Shown piece after piece: positions 34,887-46,300 of a stretch of 64,000 bases of DNA. The translations under genes and the position numbers were made by a program. The notes under the pieces are model-generated. The model was not told the DNA's origin. It made no database searches and saw nothing but the letters and a program-made list of their open reading frames with translations. This DNA is from Vitellaria paradoxa (lineage: Eukaryota; Streptophyta; Magnoliopsida; Ericales; Sapotaceae), in contig CM034234.1 in assembly GCA_019916065.1 (NCBI GenBank), positions 12,320,520 through 12,384,519 on the forward strand, written 5' to 3'. Every line of letters begins with the position of its first letter. Within the stretch, counting starts at the first letter, position 1.

Positions 34887-37800
34887 TACTTTTCAGGAAG
34901 GAAGATTTAAGGAATGTTCACAAACGAGGTACGTGAAAATCTATATTTTACTATAATTTTTTATAATGTAATACTCAAAAACTCTTTGTTTTAGTGCCTA
35001 AAAAAATAATTTTATAATATATAGTAAAAATGCTCACTATAAATTTGTTTTAGCAGCTACAAAGTTGATTTCATTTATAATTACTTTAAGATTATGCTTA
35101 ATTTGTATTTTTTTTTTTTGGTTATGTTTAACTTAGTAAAAATTAATTTTTTATAAATATTTCTTAATTTTTCATTTTTTAACTTAAACCCAAAAAAATC
35201 AATAAATTGACTTCTTCACTCTATTTTATTTTCTTAGTAATTATTATTTTCCCTCACTTTTCTCTTCTTTTACAAATTCATATTTCAAACATAACATGAA
35301 TGAGTAGGCTTAAGAAAATTTTCAAATCCAAGAAAATTGAAAGAAGAAAAGAGATCATTGCCTTTAGAATCTTTGATCTTAAACTTTCCTGAATTCAATT
35401 TTTCTTACTTCAGATTTTGCTGCCTCAAATTTTCAATAGCAAAGGTAAATTTTTAAAATTATTTCTCTTATATTATTTAGTTGATACGAAATGCATGCTA
35501 ATATTATATGGTGCTAATTTTTATCTTTCCATTGAAAAAATCAAACACGTCAGTTTTATAAGTAGGTCACGAGTTTAGAGGCATTTAGTGCCAAAAATAA
35601 AGTAGTAACAGGTATTTGTGCAATTTGGTCAAAGCATAACAGATGAAAATGAAATTTACCGTTTTAAAGTTTAAACCAGAACATATGAGATATATATGAA
35701 TATCACAACACTCACAACCCGATATCAGTAGACTAAAAAAAAAATGATGTTAGCCTGCACATAAAAGCACTTTGATGATGCAATCAAACACACCCTAAAG
35801 CAATTGAAGGACCCCCAAAGTGCTTCATACCAACAGCACTGCAGTGCCAATTGGGTCTAGGTATCAATACTGAAAAGCGTAGACTGTAAGCTTAACTTTG
35901 ATGATACGGTTTGAGCCCCAGCAAGCTACCTCATACACGACGATGAGTTGTTATTGTTAAAAGAAACTAAATTAATACAAATAATAAAATTGCTCCTTCT
36001 CTAACAGCTTACACTTTGATGTGAGACGGTGGCTAATATATAATATGGTATTAGAGCGTGCAAAAGTTTATCCGAAGCTTAGCGTCGCCAAGAAAAAGTC
36101 AATAACTTCATGTATTTGGCACAATCAAAAAAGTTAGTTTGACCACACGTGATCTATTGAAAGAAAATAAGTCAATACAAATAATAAATGCACCTCCACT
36201 CTAACCACTTAAACTTTACGACTATTCAAACAACAAATAAGTTAAAAGAATATTAAGAATGCAATAGAGAATTTTCCAGAAACGATGGTTATATCAGCAA
36301 ACAAAGTAAAATATATAAAGAGGAGGACATCAGCGTAAGGAAGATAAGAGAGAAGAGTCTCACCACTTAACCACATTCATTATTGCAGTAAAGCTGTAAA
36401 TTATCATAATTCTTGATGAGAAACTGCCAGCATTATGTGAGCTACCGGAAATGTGAATGGAGCTCTTAAAATATCATTAGACGCTAGGGCTTATGATAAT
36501 TACAAAATACCTCCATTCATGGTTTAAGCAAAACCTCAATCAAATCATTACCCAGCTAAAAAAACACGCACTTCTAAGAAGGTGACGTACCAGTGCCATG
36601 TCGTGTCGGATACCTACACTCATCACACTTTTTGGACGCTCGAGCGAAAGACATATATATATGACTTATATGCATATGAAACATATTGTAATTTTGAGAG
36701 AGAAAAAAAAATACTTGAAATCAAATAATAAGATAAAAATGACACAAATTACATTTAATAATTCCTTATCATTTATTTATAATTAGTTTAGGAATTTTAA
36801 GATCTAAAATTTTGAATTTGGTTGTAAATACAATCTTTTGAAATATATATAAATAAAAGAAAAATGCATCTATAGTACAAAAATGAATAAGTAGTATTCA
36901 TATATAGATATAAAATAATATATTTATTCATTAACGTGTCCCTATCACAGTGTCTTGATAATTTTAAAAATTGACACATTAGCATATCCATGTCGTGTCG
37001 TACCCGTATTGCGTGTCTATATCTATGCTTCTTAGTTAGCCAATATAAAAGACTCAATTTCCTAAAATCCTAAAATTACTTAACGTTCCTGTCCAAACAC
37101 TTCTCTATACATCAGAGGCTTACGACCCCAAGAGACTCGGTTAATTTGTATATTTCACTCACAATACCAAAATTATACAGACCAACCACCATTAATTATG
37201 TGGGTATCTCATGGGAAAAATTAAGAATTAGCTCTGAAGGTTGCCCAGCTAATGTGGCTAAGCACATGGATATGGCCATTTGAGCTGAAATCAAGTGTCC
37301 CTAAATTGAAAGCAGTAAATTGGTCCAAATACCAGTCAGTGATAGAGGGCTCACTTTGGTTAAGCAGCATAAATATGAACACAACCCTTCCGGTGACGCT
37401 GCTGTTATGTTCCCTACAAGAATAGAGACCACGTTGATGCATGAAGCACCTGGGTTACAAAAGATCAGTTAGTGACAAATTTCATCCTATGTAAAATTCC
37501 AAAGTCAAGCCCAAGGGTTTATATATCATATTGGGATCATATAATTGATCCCAACTAGTTAGGGACTGAGACTTTGTTGACTTGAATTGTTGACACCCAA
37601 GAGTTACTATACATTCTATAGTTCGTAAATGTAACCACATCTTGAGTTCGATTCAGCTTAAGTTTATTCAGCCACAATAAAATTAGCAAAAAGTTACAAA
37701 TCAGAAAGTATCTGCTTTCACAAGGTACAAGTATTAATTCTCCTTCCAAGGCCCCCCCCCCCCCAAAAAAAAAAAAAAACTAAAATTGTCCAATCTTCAT

Positions 37801-38200
37801 GTTAGTGTTTCAATTTTCAATTTAATTATCACTTCTTTAAGTTTCTGTAAACTTAAACAATGAATTCCAAGTTGCCCAAATCCTGCCTTAAGATCAATAC
37901 CCTATTACCCTTTAAGAAATATATAAAACTGAACATAATCCAAAAACATTCAAAACTTGACCATAGAATTCAAATTAAACAACAAAATTTATTCAAATAT
38001 GCAAGACACAGCCCATGTTAGTAACCAAGTCTTGAACACATTTAAAGTAAAGATCCCACATCCTAAAACTTGGGCATGTATAGTCCACGGCCCAAACCAT
38101 CCCCCCTTGGCCTACAAAATCAAGAACCTTGCTTCTGCATTTTGAAACCATTACAAGCGGTCTTTGATCTAAAACAATAACAAAATCGATTGTAGGCCAT

Positions 38201-38434
38201 GCAAAAACAAAAGAACATTTCAAGGAATAGAAGTAATCTTATATAGGTTGAAAGTCTATTTTTGTCTTCTTTTACAGTTGGGGAGTGGAGTTATAGAGCC
38301 AGACATACATGCGTTCATGAGATTTGTTGAGAATCTGACTCTAGTTTTTTGGGGGGGCATTTCTGTACATGGTTGGCATTTCCTTAATGCCTTTCATCTA
38401 ATAAAAATTTTATTTAAAAAAAAAAAAAAAAACT
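38201..38434 (+). mobile_element. Possible short retroposon with poly-A tail
   Basis: This ends in taataaaaattttatttaaa and an A run to 38432. Near-identical 11-bp strings, tgtaggccatg (from 38191) and tgtaggccgtg (38434-38444), flank it and could be the target duplication. The one mismatch keeps this tentative. Confidence 0.4.
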
Positions 38435-39240
38435 GTAGGCCGTGAAGTTACAATTTTCTCAAAACTATCATACATCATTCATGAATCCAAAAATAGGCCT
38501 TAGCTGGCAGCATACCAAGGAATGCAAACAAGAAGATTGAGTGCCAAATAGTTAATTAAGACACTCAAATGAGGACAAGTATTGCCTCCTCAGCCAACTG
38601 TTGGGCTGCTTTAAGGATAAAATGTTGGGGGGGGGGGGCAGTTTAAGGTGTATGGTCATTGAGAAGAGAAGAAAATAAATCCATACTGCTAATCTGCATA
38701 ACATCCATTTCGCGCTTACTTTACAACATGCATTTGTTTGAACATGTTGGAGCTACCCATAATTATTAACAACTGTCCAGACAGAAGCCTTTAACCTCAC
38801 AAAGAACCTTACATCAACCTCTAGGTGCTTTACAAGCTCTTAAGCTATACTCACTAATTATTAGCCTCTATTTAATTTGTTTCAGTTAGTAAACGTTCAT
38901 GGAAGTATAGAATGAGATATTTTAAGAGTTCAATCTATTACCTTTGTGCATACAAAACTCAAATTGGGATATTCATCATATGGACAATTGATATTTTGTA
39001 ACTCAATAGTTTCTAAACATCAATTTAAATATTTGGATATTTAAAAGAAGTTTGAACCAGCTTAAAAAATAGGAGCTAATCTATATGCACTGTAAATATA
39101 ACAGCAGCAGGGACAAAACAATCAGATTCCTTGAAAATCCATGGGCACTTCAGCATGTGGTTATACATTACTCCAGAAATCAAACCGAATAAAGAAGACA
39201 CCTTACAGTACGCTGATCTGAAAAAATAGTTCTACAAGTA

Positions 39241-39519
39241 ATGATAAACCAACCTGGGCCGCTTGGTAAATTACATCTCAATGAAACACCAGCTGATGTT
39301 GTAAATCATCCATTCCCAAACTTGGGTAATAACAAAATCACAAAAGCAAGAGGAGACATAATGGAGCAGTATATATATGTTCATCTTCAAAGTTGTCAAT
39401 ATCTAAGTGAACAGAGGATCGAAACATCATCAAATTTGTGGACGTCTCGATAATGAATGGTTCCATTAATAACCGAGTCAAAAGTAGAACAAGGCCCGAA
39501 ATGATAGAAATAGGCCAGC
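39241..39519 (-). pseudogene. Decayed tandem copy of the presenilin 3' end
   Basis: This segment matches 39508-39785 at an offset of 264-266 bp, for example aaattacatctca at 39268 and 39532, and aaacatcatcaaatttg at 39422 and 39688. The copied region covers the last 30-35 codons of presenilin plus about 150 bp of 3' UTR. On the minus strand the copy no longer reads as the PALP...MMF tail: indels and stops break it. It lies just past the gene and may be part of its 3' UTR. Confidence 0.8.
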
Positions 39520-39685
39520 AGGCAGAGCTAAAATTACATCTCAGTCAACTAGCAGATGGTACTGTAAATCATCTAATACCGAACTTGGATCATGACAAAA
39601 TCACCATAGCATAAAAGAGGAGACTAATGAAGCAGTATATATCATTTCATCTTCAAATTCGTTAGTGTTCAATTAGAACAGATTA

Positions 39686-41040
39686 TCAAAACATCATCAA
39701 ATTTGCCGAAGTCCCAACAATGAAAGGTTCCATCAATAACCGAGTCAAAAAGTAGAACACGACTCCCAAAATTATAGAAATAGGGAGGGCAGGCAAAGCA
39801 TGCCGGCACACAGCCAACAAAATTAGAGTGCACCCTAGTCCCGATATAATTGCAAGGTAACAGGCATACACAGTCATTAGATCATACATTGCAGCTCTAC
39901 CCACAAGAACACTGTAGAAAACAAAGTCCCCAAGACCAAGTTTTATGCCACGAGAATCTGTTACAGATGTTTCTGGACCCCTCCTCCTAGTGTGCTCTCT
40001 CTCATTCCCCAAACCCAACATTTCAACAAAAGGAGACCTTTCCTCATCAACAACAATTTCAGATTGCCCATGACCAAATTGCCTGTTTCCATCCGAAGAT
40101 ACATCCACTGAGTACTCTGAAGAGCTACCACTAAATGATGTCCTTCCTCTCAAATTAGGCACCAATGGAGAGTCTCCCCTTCATCTCTCCCAATCACAGC
40201 TCCACCATTTGAAATGTTCCCCATTTCAATGCCCTGGTCCGGATTCTCGTTGTTCCTAGACACCACTTGAAGCTCCACTGAACTAGAATCTGAAACCCCG
40301 CCAATCAAAAGACCCAAACTAGGTCTTTGGCCATCGGAATTTCTAGAAACCGTCGGCCGAGCCTCATACACCAATGCCGGAAGCTCCTCCTCCCGCCTCG
40401 AAGCCAATTCCACCAAGATCTTCAGAGGCCCACCAGGGGCCAAAACTGCAACTAAATCATACAGAGCCAGTGCGACCAACAAAACCCAAGTGGTCCACTC
40501 GGGCAAATTCGTGAACCAAGCGGCAACAATTATCCCCAAAGCAACCATATATGCCTGCCGCAAGAATATGGGGATTCCACCCGAGAACACAGAGAGCACG
40601 CCCAAAACAGTGAAGTTGAAAAGCAACACGAAACACGTAATCGAGTCAATTGGTATCGAGAAATGAAGAATTATGGAGAGAAAGATCGAGCCGCCCATGG
40701 TACCGAGAACGAAGAACGCGGAGAAGCGCATGTAGTTCTTGAGGAAATTGGTGAAGTTGTAGTAGTAGAGGAGGACGAGGAGGAAGGTGACGGCGGCGAT
40801 GAGGATGACGAAGACGAGGGCGTTGAGCAGCGCGCCCTCGAACTTGCGTGGCGGTGTCGGTGGGGCTTTCGAGGTAGACGAGGTTGGCGGCAGTGCGGAC
40901 GGGGGCGTAGGAGGCGGCGGCCGAGGAAGAGGAAGGAGAGAGGAGTAGACTAATAGGACGACCAAGAGCATGCAGATGGACACTGGGGACATCACGCCGA
41001 TGATTTCGAGCCCGATGGATTCGAGAATGCTGCCTTCCAT
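39686..41040 (-). CDS. PS1: Presenilin, gamma-secretase catalytic subunit (one frameshift)
   Basis: Intronless. The start is [20 protein letters not shown] at 41040, not the upstream in-frame ATG at 41172, because homologous sequence begins there. Transmembrane helices fill the N-terminal 215 residues after a proline-rich loop (38-66). The first catalytic aspartate is D195 in [16 protein letters not shown] long hydrophilic loop follows, then [17 protein letters not shown] with the second catalytic aspartate (GxGD), the PAL motif in [11 protein letters not shown], and the C-terminus NLMMF. Presenilins are multipass aspartyl proteases of endomembranes; plant ones are intronless and of uncertain substrate. 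The frame breaks at about 40168-40171 in the loop: GRDEGET is followed by a frame shifted so that PLVPNLRGR continues only after a one-base correction. Closest to Arabidopsis At1g08700. Confidence 0.93.
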
Positions 41041-43300
41041 GGCTTGGTTTCGGTTGGGATATTTAGTCGAACAGGTGGTGGGCAATTGGAAAAGTTGGGG
41101 GATTTGGGAGCAATTCGATCGGCGGTCACCGATCCCCAATGTAGGAGATGCTTTTGCGATTAGAGAGAGCAAGTGGGAAAGATCTTTCCGATCCGGGAGT
41201 CATAGCACACAGCTTTTACTTTTATTTTCGGATTTTTATTTTCTTTTATTTCTTTTAATTATACTTTAATTTTTAAGTTTTAAATAGTAGTTAAATTGTG
41301 CCCCATTTTGCAAAATCAAAACCGGAGGTTGGAAACTTACCATAATGCTTCTTTTAGTTCAAACTTTCTTTTGTTGGAAGGGTACAAAAATAAAATAAAA
41401 ATAAAATTTTTATTTTTTATTAGCTACATACTTTACAAAAGCAGAATGAAAATTATTTTATCAATAAGAATTATTATACTTGACACTAAAATCATAATTA
41501 TAAATACTGTACCAAATAACGAATTAATGCATTTTGAGATATTACTTTAAATTTATCGTTACAAATTATATTTACTTAAAATGTTTAATATGTTATTTAA
41601 ATAATGATAAATAAGGTATACATACTTTGTTAATATTAGTGGCATAATTAATTTTTAATTTTTTTGGACATTTTATAGTAGTAAAAACGAATTTAAAAAA
41701 TAAAAAAATTACGTAGAGTTGAATAAAAAATGAAAAGAATAAAAAATTATTTTGTCATTTTTTATTTCATAAGGTTCATGATACAAATAAAATTAGATAA
41801 AAATCCTAAAATAAAATACCAAAACCTCAAAATTTTTAATGTGATACGACCCCATAGAATAATGTACCATTTAAAGTACTATTTTTTGAGCTAGTACGGT
41901 ACGTTCTACAAAAAGGCAAAATACTTTGTAAAACAAAAATTGACAAAATTATATTAACCAATTAAACTCTATTTGATTTGTTAAATATTCTGAATACTCT
42001 TTAAATTATTTATTTTTTATCTCAATACACGAATTACAAATCAACTTAATTTATTTTTTATTACTCCAAACACACTCTAAATATCTTTGTTAGAGAAAAA
42101 AAAAATAACTAATTTAACTGTTATTTCCCATTCTTATTTCACCTATACCCTTACTTCAAAATATTTGAATTTTATTTCAAATTTTTTTCCCTAAAAATGG
42201 GGATGCCGCCACCTAGATTTAAACGAAGGAGTAAATTATAATTTAACCCCTTTTTAACAATTAACTAAATTTCATTTCAAATCTAACATTTTAATTACAA
42301 TAATTAAAGGCATAAAATTTAATTTACTACAATATTATCACCGAGTGAGTAAATTTTCAATTAAAGTTCCCAAATAAATTAAAATCTTAAATACTCAATT
42401 GTTAATATCAACAGGCACCATCCTGGAGTAAATTGTTACAATAAACGCTGACTGTGTTCATACACCTCCAGATTTCAAGGGAAAAGCAAACAACAATAGG
42501 GTTCCACATCCATCTATACCTCACGGGCAGGCCCAGTCAAAATCCGGAGAAATTGTGTGACAACCCAATATGAGCCGCTAAATTTAAAATTTAACAGTCT
42601 AAACATAATCATAATTTTTTTTTTTTTTTATAATCCAAAACCCATACTGATTTATTACAATTCTCAACAAACCACGTAACCGATGAATAAACCGAAAGTA
42701 CTTAAACACATCCACAAGACCCAAGCACTGGGTAAGATAAGGTAAGAGCTCGCTAAAATCAAACTTAAGACCTCTAAATTTACGATTGGTTTCAAGCACT
42801 GCTGGACTACCCTGACGGATTATAATCACAAATTTTAATTTAGAAAAATATGTAAATGTATTCAAACCGTTGAATTTTAATCTAGTATCGGCCTCCCCCC
42901 ACTTCCCCAGTTGGGACTGACACATCCATGCCTCTATTGGCAGGCCCCGTAATTTCACAATAGAGGAAATAAACAGCCATAACATGGATAGAAAAGTGGC
43001 ACATGCAGCAGCCTAAACAAAAATTTGCAAATCAATGAACTTTAAAAAAACCACAAATAGTTTGAACAAGCAACACTCACAAGCATATTGGACATGTCAT
43101 CATACAATCTTTGTCCAATTCAAACCAGATGGCCTCAATTAGGTGCAGAGATGCACTACTGCCAGCACTAGACTGAAGGAGAAAATCTACCAGAGCAATA
43201 GTTTATTTTAATTAAAAAAACCCGAATAAATTTTAACAATCAATCAGTAGAAATATTTCTACTGCCAACCGAAAAGAATGATTTCCTTTAAGTAGAAACT
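41041..43300. other. Presenilin promoter region and AGD14 3' flank
   Basis: The first 150-200 bp past 41040 is less A+T-rich and should be presenilin leader and promoter. The rest is A+T-rich, with a MITE at 41966-42077 and a T-run at about 42611-42629 followed by moderately complex sequence to about 43010 that resembles a retroposon 3' part (frame 42599-42985, minus, unrecognised). The part next to 43300 is AGD14 3' UTR. Confidence 0.5.
41966..42077. mobile_element. Tourist-like MITE copy with TAA duplication
   Basis: Ends actctatttg and, inverted, gagtgtgtttgg. Internal block acacgaattacaaatcaact. TAA flanks both sides (41963-41965 and 42078-42080), the target-duplication type of PIF/Harbinger-derived Tourist MITEs. 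Confidence 0.6.
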
Positions 43301-46300
43301 CTATGCAAAAGGATTTCCGCCAACAGAAGCTAAAGGACCTCGAGCAGAGACGTTCCTGTAAAATTAGCGAATTCTTAGTTCAGGACATCAGATACTAGCA
43401 AATCCATTTGCAGCAGGTAAGCAACACTTTTGACTGGGACAAAACTAGGAAGGAACAGTCAGGGGGTCATGACTACCATAAAATTTTAAATATGCGTATT
43501 TCCCCCGGTTAAAAAATTCACTATAGCTACTTTTTTTTTTTCCTTTTAAATAGATTGTAGTTACTATTAATCCCATAGACATTTTGGCCCCCTTCATCTG
43601 ACATTTCTGATTCCATCCTTACTTGTATCTAATGACAAATTCCAAGGCCATTCTCTCGTGTCAATTTTATACACAAAAAAAAAAAAAAAAAAACCTTCCG
43701 TGCAACAATCAGCAGTTTTCAAAACAATATCTTAACCATATAATTACCAGTAATATGATGCTATAAAATGAAATATGTGAGAAATGTGCTTTTCACGATT
43801 CTCCCATGTCATGATAAAAATTTAAATTAACTACTCGATCACATGTTGAAAAGAATCTCATCCACATTACGAATTAGACAGAGGCTTGGAGCTAGATCAC
43901 AATATTTCTTTATTTTTCCTTGTGTGCTCATTTTTATGTTGGGGGGGGGGGGTGTGGACTATGTTGGTTGACTTATATTTCAGCTTGGACACAAGGTAGT
44001 TTTTCTGGTTATTATCAGTTGTCTGACAGATGTCCATTTGATTTAGACCATCTACATGACAAAATGTTAGCAAGAAAACTTACGGCATTTGAGTGCTTGG
44101 CACTTGCCCTCCCATGAATCCTAAGGCACCTGCAGAATCATGATGGAGTCAGATTGAACATGAAGACGTGATTAATCAGAGAATAATATTCAGGAAAATG
44201 GCAATCTAACAGAGAATAGGACCAAAAAAGTTCTACTAGCGGTACGTCTCAGTGCCAATTTTGTAAATAAGTTGTATCTTTGTAGATCTTCTATTTTGAA
44301 ATGATAAATACACTCTTATCCACCTCTTTCTAGTGAGATTTTCTTATGCTATGTTCTGGTTATATAGCATTGCCCTAATATTCATGGAGTCAGCATGGCT
44401 TGCCTTGCTGTGCAGCCGGAATATAAGGTGTAACTGGATCTTGAGGGAACCATGGCTGAGTTGCACCATCGAGGAAGGAATTTGGAATCTGATCACTAGG
44501 CAGTGCAGCTTGCAAAGAACTCATGTCCAAGAACTGCAAATGAAAAAACAGCATGAAATTAGAATAAATACTATAACCAATGTGCATACCAGTTACCACT
44601 GCAAAATTTATTTTCCAGACTCAGGAGAACTCCTTTCTTATTATTATTATTATTATTAATTTCTACAGACCATTTCTACATGAAAGTTGCAGAATGTGAC
44701 TCTCAGACTTAACTAGAAACATATTACAACATTGATCCATTAACTTCTCCTTACCAAAAGACAAAAAACAACATGAATTTTACCTTCTGAAAATTTATTT
44801 ACCAAAATAACAAAAACAGTTTTATAAGTTTTCCTCATTTAAAACTGGAGGAAAAAAAAAATAAAGTTGTGAACTGCAAGGGGAAGAAGAGGACTTATGT
44901 AGCCAACCCAAATTGTTGAGTTGAGATAGAATTGTGAATGGAAGAAGAACAATTGTAGGGTTTGCACTGTAGCATAAAGAAGCTGAAAGTAATTTAGTTC
45001 CAAAGACAGAGTTCAAGGAAACTAACTGCACGGGAAGCAATTGATTCAAGATTTCTTGGGGGAACTTCCAGGGTAAAGAGAAAATAAATGTAAGGATTGA
45101 TAACAGTGATGATTGGAAAGAAATTTGAGACTAAAACAATGAATGGTAAAACAAAACAGTAAATTGGGTTATCTTGTGAATAGAAGAATCACAGAAATTT
45201 TCACCTCTCAAGGATCAAGCAAAATTATAATGGACAGCGTAAAACTTTCATAACTTAATACATGCATATTTATGGGCTGATGTATTTCTCCATCTCTTAG
45301 AAGATTTAATGTTACATTTGTAGGAGACAGAAGGGAAAAATAATAGAATATTTTAAAATTCCCTTATTTACATGTGAGGCCCCTTGGAGGCAAAGGCTTA
45401 AATTAAGAAGTTAGGCAAAATTCTAGAAGTCCGATATACAATTTAAGATTTAATACTTCTGTGCTTAACTATCTCTCTAGATTATTACCAAGTGAACCAG
45501 GGAACATAGCCAAGGGGAGAGGGGCAACCTATCTTCCAAGCCAGCCCAGCCGCAACGTATTGCAGCCTGCAGGACTTTACAACTGCTAGAATCAAAGGTG
45601 GATGGACCCAAAATAACACTCTGATCAAGGCTGAAACTATGCAAGAATCATATTTACCACTAATGTCTGCAATTTCCAGAAATGCTCAACATCCACAAGT
45701 TATGGGGCTCAAAACCAAGCACTAAACAGTCAAGGAATACAACTATAAAATAACTAAATGTGAAATTTTTGTTTTTTGTAACCACCCCTATAATAAGAGT
45801 ACAGCGTTTGTACAAGTAGCTAAGAAAGTTATTCACAATGTAGCATTAACAAAATAACTACTGCTAACATGCAAAAACAAAAAGAGAAAAAGTTGGCAAC
45901 AGGCAAAGCAGTCTTATCAGTAACCAGACTACAACAACTACCTTCTAAAATCCATTAAAAAAAAAACTACATGTACTACAACCTAAATCTGAAAATAATA
46001 CCTAATCAACTTAATTAAAAGAAAATCTATCACAAATTAAACAGCGGCCCACACAGAAAATGGATTAAGAATTTAAGAATACACATATACACTAGACAGC
46101 AATCTTTAATAAAGATCAAGCTATGACAGAGTAAAGACAAGGCAAAAATAAATATATATATTTTTATATACACATTAAAATAATAAATATTAATTTACTT
46201 TTATATTAATTTTTATTTTAATTTAAGAAATCAAATTTCAATTTTACATATTGCAAAAGAAATGTGAACGGAAATTCTTAATGTCTATTCTAAAAACTCA

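Larger units (their letters stand above)
33061..39240. other. Intergenic DNA between SKIP24 and presenilin
   Basis: A+T-rich DNA with MITE-like elements (33464-33612, 33623-34541), a 31-bp minisatellite (34794-34886) and a possible retroposon (38201-38434). The string tatggtattagagc at about 36043-36056 resembles the tRNA-Met primer-binding site of plant LTR retrotransposons. A frame at 37221-37442 (minus) follows a good acceptor-like site (cccag/gtgcttc), but I recognise no protein. The part left of 39240 may include presenilin 3' UTR or a non-coding transcript. Confidence 0.5.

Noticed and set aside
40663..40953. 96-codon plus-strand frame rich in Glu/Gly/Arg
   Set aside because: It is the antisense shadow of the presenilin proline-rich and helix-coding region.
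41041..41172. In-frame extension upstream of the presenilin start
   Set aside because: The extension is basic and polar, unlike presenilin N-termini. Homology starts at MEGSILES, so the upstream part is leader.
44390..44599. Frame ending PAAQQGKPC as the AGD14 C-terminus
   Set aside because: Two further exons (44084-44129, 43301-43355) restore the conserved tail ending NPFA with exact phases, so this is read-through past a GC donor.
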